Shown: positions 4,842-6,065 of the stretch, piece by piece
Numbering within the stretch: the first letter of the stretch is position 1
How the letters are laid out: the number at the start of each line of letters is the position of its first letter
Source of the DNA: Planctomycetaceae bacterium
Lineage (GTDB): Bacteria; Planctomycetota; Planctomycetia; Planctomycetales; Planctomycetaceae
Length of the DNA stretch: 6,065 bases
Assembly: GCA_027080405.1 (NCBI GenBank)
Contig: JALWSL010000352.1
Coordinates: forward strand, 1-6,065
Reading direction: 5' to 3'
Notes under the pieces: generated by a model
Database searches by the model: none
Seen by the model: only the letters and a program-made list of their open reading frames with translations
What the model was told of the DNA's origin: nothing
Position numbers and translations under genes: made by a program

Positions 4842-5984
4842 CTATTTCGCGTGTTCCGCCTGCACATGCGATTTGATACGTTCCTGGGCCAATGTGTAAA
4901 GGCCTGTGGACATGACCAGCAGGTTGCGTATCCGATCCATATCGATCTTTTCCTCGACGTTGGATTTTTCTTGTTGACGATCCTTTTTTTCCTGATTGGC
5001 TGGATCAAGCAAGATGTGGCAGTAGTCGACAACGTTACCCAAGGCCATCCTTACCAGTTCGGTTGCATGAAAATCGGGCGGATTGTCAAACCCGGGAATG
5101 CGCCGAAAGTCGCCACTGGCCGGGTCGTAGCGTCGCATGGCTGAATCGGTGAATCGTTCCATTGCCAGAAATATTTCCGGCCACATGAGCAGATCATTCC
5201 GTTTGGACCATTGACGTAACGTATGCAACGCGTTGTGATTCGTGCAGCCTCCAGCGGCTGTGAAATTTCCATCTTCAGCACTTTGATGTTTCAGAACGGT
5301 TCGCAGCATGACATCCTGATGAGGTAAATGAATCCGGGCTGCTCCGAGAGCCTGGTCCATTTTCATCACCCCGTTCCATCCATTGAAATCACTATCATCA
5401 GGCCGATTCCAGAATCCATTTTCGCCCTGATTATCAAGAAGCCATTGCTGAAAGACCGGAATAAATGGAGAGTCCTCGATTTTTTTGCCTGCCGCTTCCA
5501 GGTTCAATACATGAGGCGCGATGAAGTGCCCCATCAGCGAGCCAGCCGCATACGCATCATACGTGTTGCGGGTTTTATCGAGCCACTTTCTGAACAGCTC
5601 GGGTGAGGACTGTTCGGAAATGATCTTTCCATCAACCAGACTGTAATGCAAATCCTTACCCAGATGTTGGGACACACTTAAGGGATACTTTGGTCGATAA
5701 CCAAAGCGTTTGAGAAGATAATAGGCTTTGACCGAATAGATCGTCTCGCCGTACCTGTCGACGAAAATGCCTCTTTCGGGTTCCTGACAATCCACGATAA
5801 ATTGGCAATACTGTTTTCGTTGCTCCTGGGGAAGCTCCTCTCCCATCACCGTGAGATACTGGTAGATTTCCTTTATCTTCCACTTGCTGGAGTCCGGATC
5901 GGGACTTCCGGCCTTCACCACGGAACAATGGCATAACAGAAGCAGATACAGGAAACACCGATTAAAGCAGGCAGAATTTTTCAT
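4842..5984 (-). CDS. secreted alpha/alpha-toroid (terpenoid cyclase/prenyltransferase-fold-like) protein of unknown function
   Basis: The 380-aa protein begins with a signal peptide (hydrophobic 11-19, likely cleavage after VKA at 25). Its body shows repeated helix-turn units with Q/N-x-x-x-G-x-F/W signatures: FIVDCQEPERGIF (62-74), WLLDNQGENGFW (181-192) and LKHQSAEDGNFT (231-242). Such units occur in alpha/alpha toroids of terpenoid cyclases, prenyltransferases and related secreted proteins. The DXDD motif of squalene-hopene cyclases was not found, so no enzyme activity is proposed. A charged stretch (331-348) interrupts the C-terminal helices. ATG 5984 is chosen because AGGAG lies 10 nt upstream and it starts the signal peptide; a TTG at 6023 would add 13 residues. 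It begins 4 nt after the stop of an upstream gene, suggesting an operon. Confidence 0.72.
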   Translation of the reverse strand: MKNSACFNRCFLYLLLLCHCSVVKAGSPDPDSSKWKIKEIYQYLTVMGEELPQEQRKQYCQFIVDCQEPERGIFVDRYGETIYSVKAYYLLKRFGYRPKYPLSVSQHLGKDLHYSLVDGKIISEQSSPELFRKWLDKTRNTYDAYAAGSLMGHFIAPHVLNLEAAGKKIEDSPFIPVFQQWLLDNQGENGFWNRPDDSDFNGWNGVMKMDQALGAARIHLPHQDVMLRTVLKHQSAEDGNFTAAGGCTNHNALHTLRQWSKRNDLLMWPEIFLAMERFTDSAMRRYDPASGDFRRIPGFDNPPDFHATELVRMALGNVVDYCHILLDPANQEKKDRQQEKSNVEEKIDMDRIRNLLVMSTGLYTLAQERIKSHVQAEHAK

Positions 5985-5988
5985 GGAA

Positions 5989-6065
5989 TCATTTCTCCTG
6001 ATCGAGCAGGGGCTCAATGGCAACCGTTTTCAACACGCTGATCATGCCTTGCCAATACTTCGGTT
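5989..6065 (-). CDS. C-terminal end of an unidentified gene, cut by the window edge
   Basis: The minus-strand frame entering at 6065 is open for 24 codons, ends with VAIEPLLDQEK, and stops at TGA 5989-5991, 4 nt before the toroid ATG. The Shine-Dalgarno for the toroid gene lies inside its last codons, which is typical of coupled operon genes. No family can be named from so few residues, and an open frame of this length could be chance. Confidence 0.45.
   Translation of the reverse strand, partial: PKYWQGMISVLKTVAIEPLLDQEK

Noticed and set aside
4451..5032. Minus-strand open frame continuous with and upstream of the P460 gene, spanning the 10-bp repeat
   Set aside because: It overlaps the 3' end of the toroid gene in another frame, has no family similarity, and would hide the P460 signal peptide and its Shine-Dalgarno inside the protein.

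Overview
The window looks like chromosomal DNA from a member of the Planctomycetota. The evidence is moderate G+C content, an N-terminal HTH fused to a receiver-like domain, a secreted toroid protein and a P460 cytochrome next to lipid-carrier genes, and long intergenic gaps filled with degenerate short-period repeats. The phylum is inferred from protein style, not proven. Gimesia- or Rubinisphaera-like organisms would fit.

Layout. The left edge (1-234) ends a sequence resembling an alpha/beta-hydrolase fragment that stops after 17 codons. A small palindrome then precedes a plus-strand gene (235-807) for a 190-aa regulator with an excisionase/MerR-type HTH and a degenerate receiver domain. 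Its 3' side (808-1176) holds two hairpins, one with a T-tract, and a 12-bp degenerate tandem repeat. This gap separates it from the convergent minus-strand genes.

Everything else runs on the minus strand. Read in transcription order from the right edge: the last codons of an unidentified gene; a secreted alpha/alpha-toroid-like protein (4842-5984); a 391-bp gap with nine 10-bp repeats in strict register and structured DNA; an exported cytochrome P460-family protein (3818-4450); a 386-bp gap with two minus-strand terminators and a promoter; then a CsrA-family RNA-binding protein (3231-3431), undecaprenyl diphosphate synthase uppS (2432-3223) and phosphatidate cytidylyltransferase cdsA (1177-2112).

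How the genes fit together. UppS makes the C55 lipid carrier for envelope glycans, and CdsA makes CDP-diacylglycerol for phospholipids. uppS-cdsA adjacency is a common bacterial arrangement. The less expected member is the CsrA homologue 7 nt upstream of uppS. Its leader carries a promoter closely followed by an intrinsic terminator, and the uppS-cdsA gap contains several GGA motifs of the kind CsrA proteins bind. This suggests, but does not prove, post-transcriptional control of envelope-lipid synthesis within one operon. The toroid and P460 genes are exported proteins without a clear pathway link to the lipid genes.

No tRNA, rRNA, CRISPR array, insertion sequence or complete mobile element was seen.
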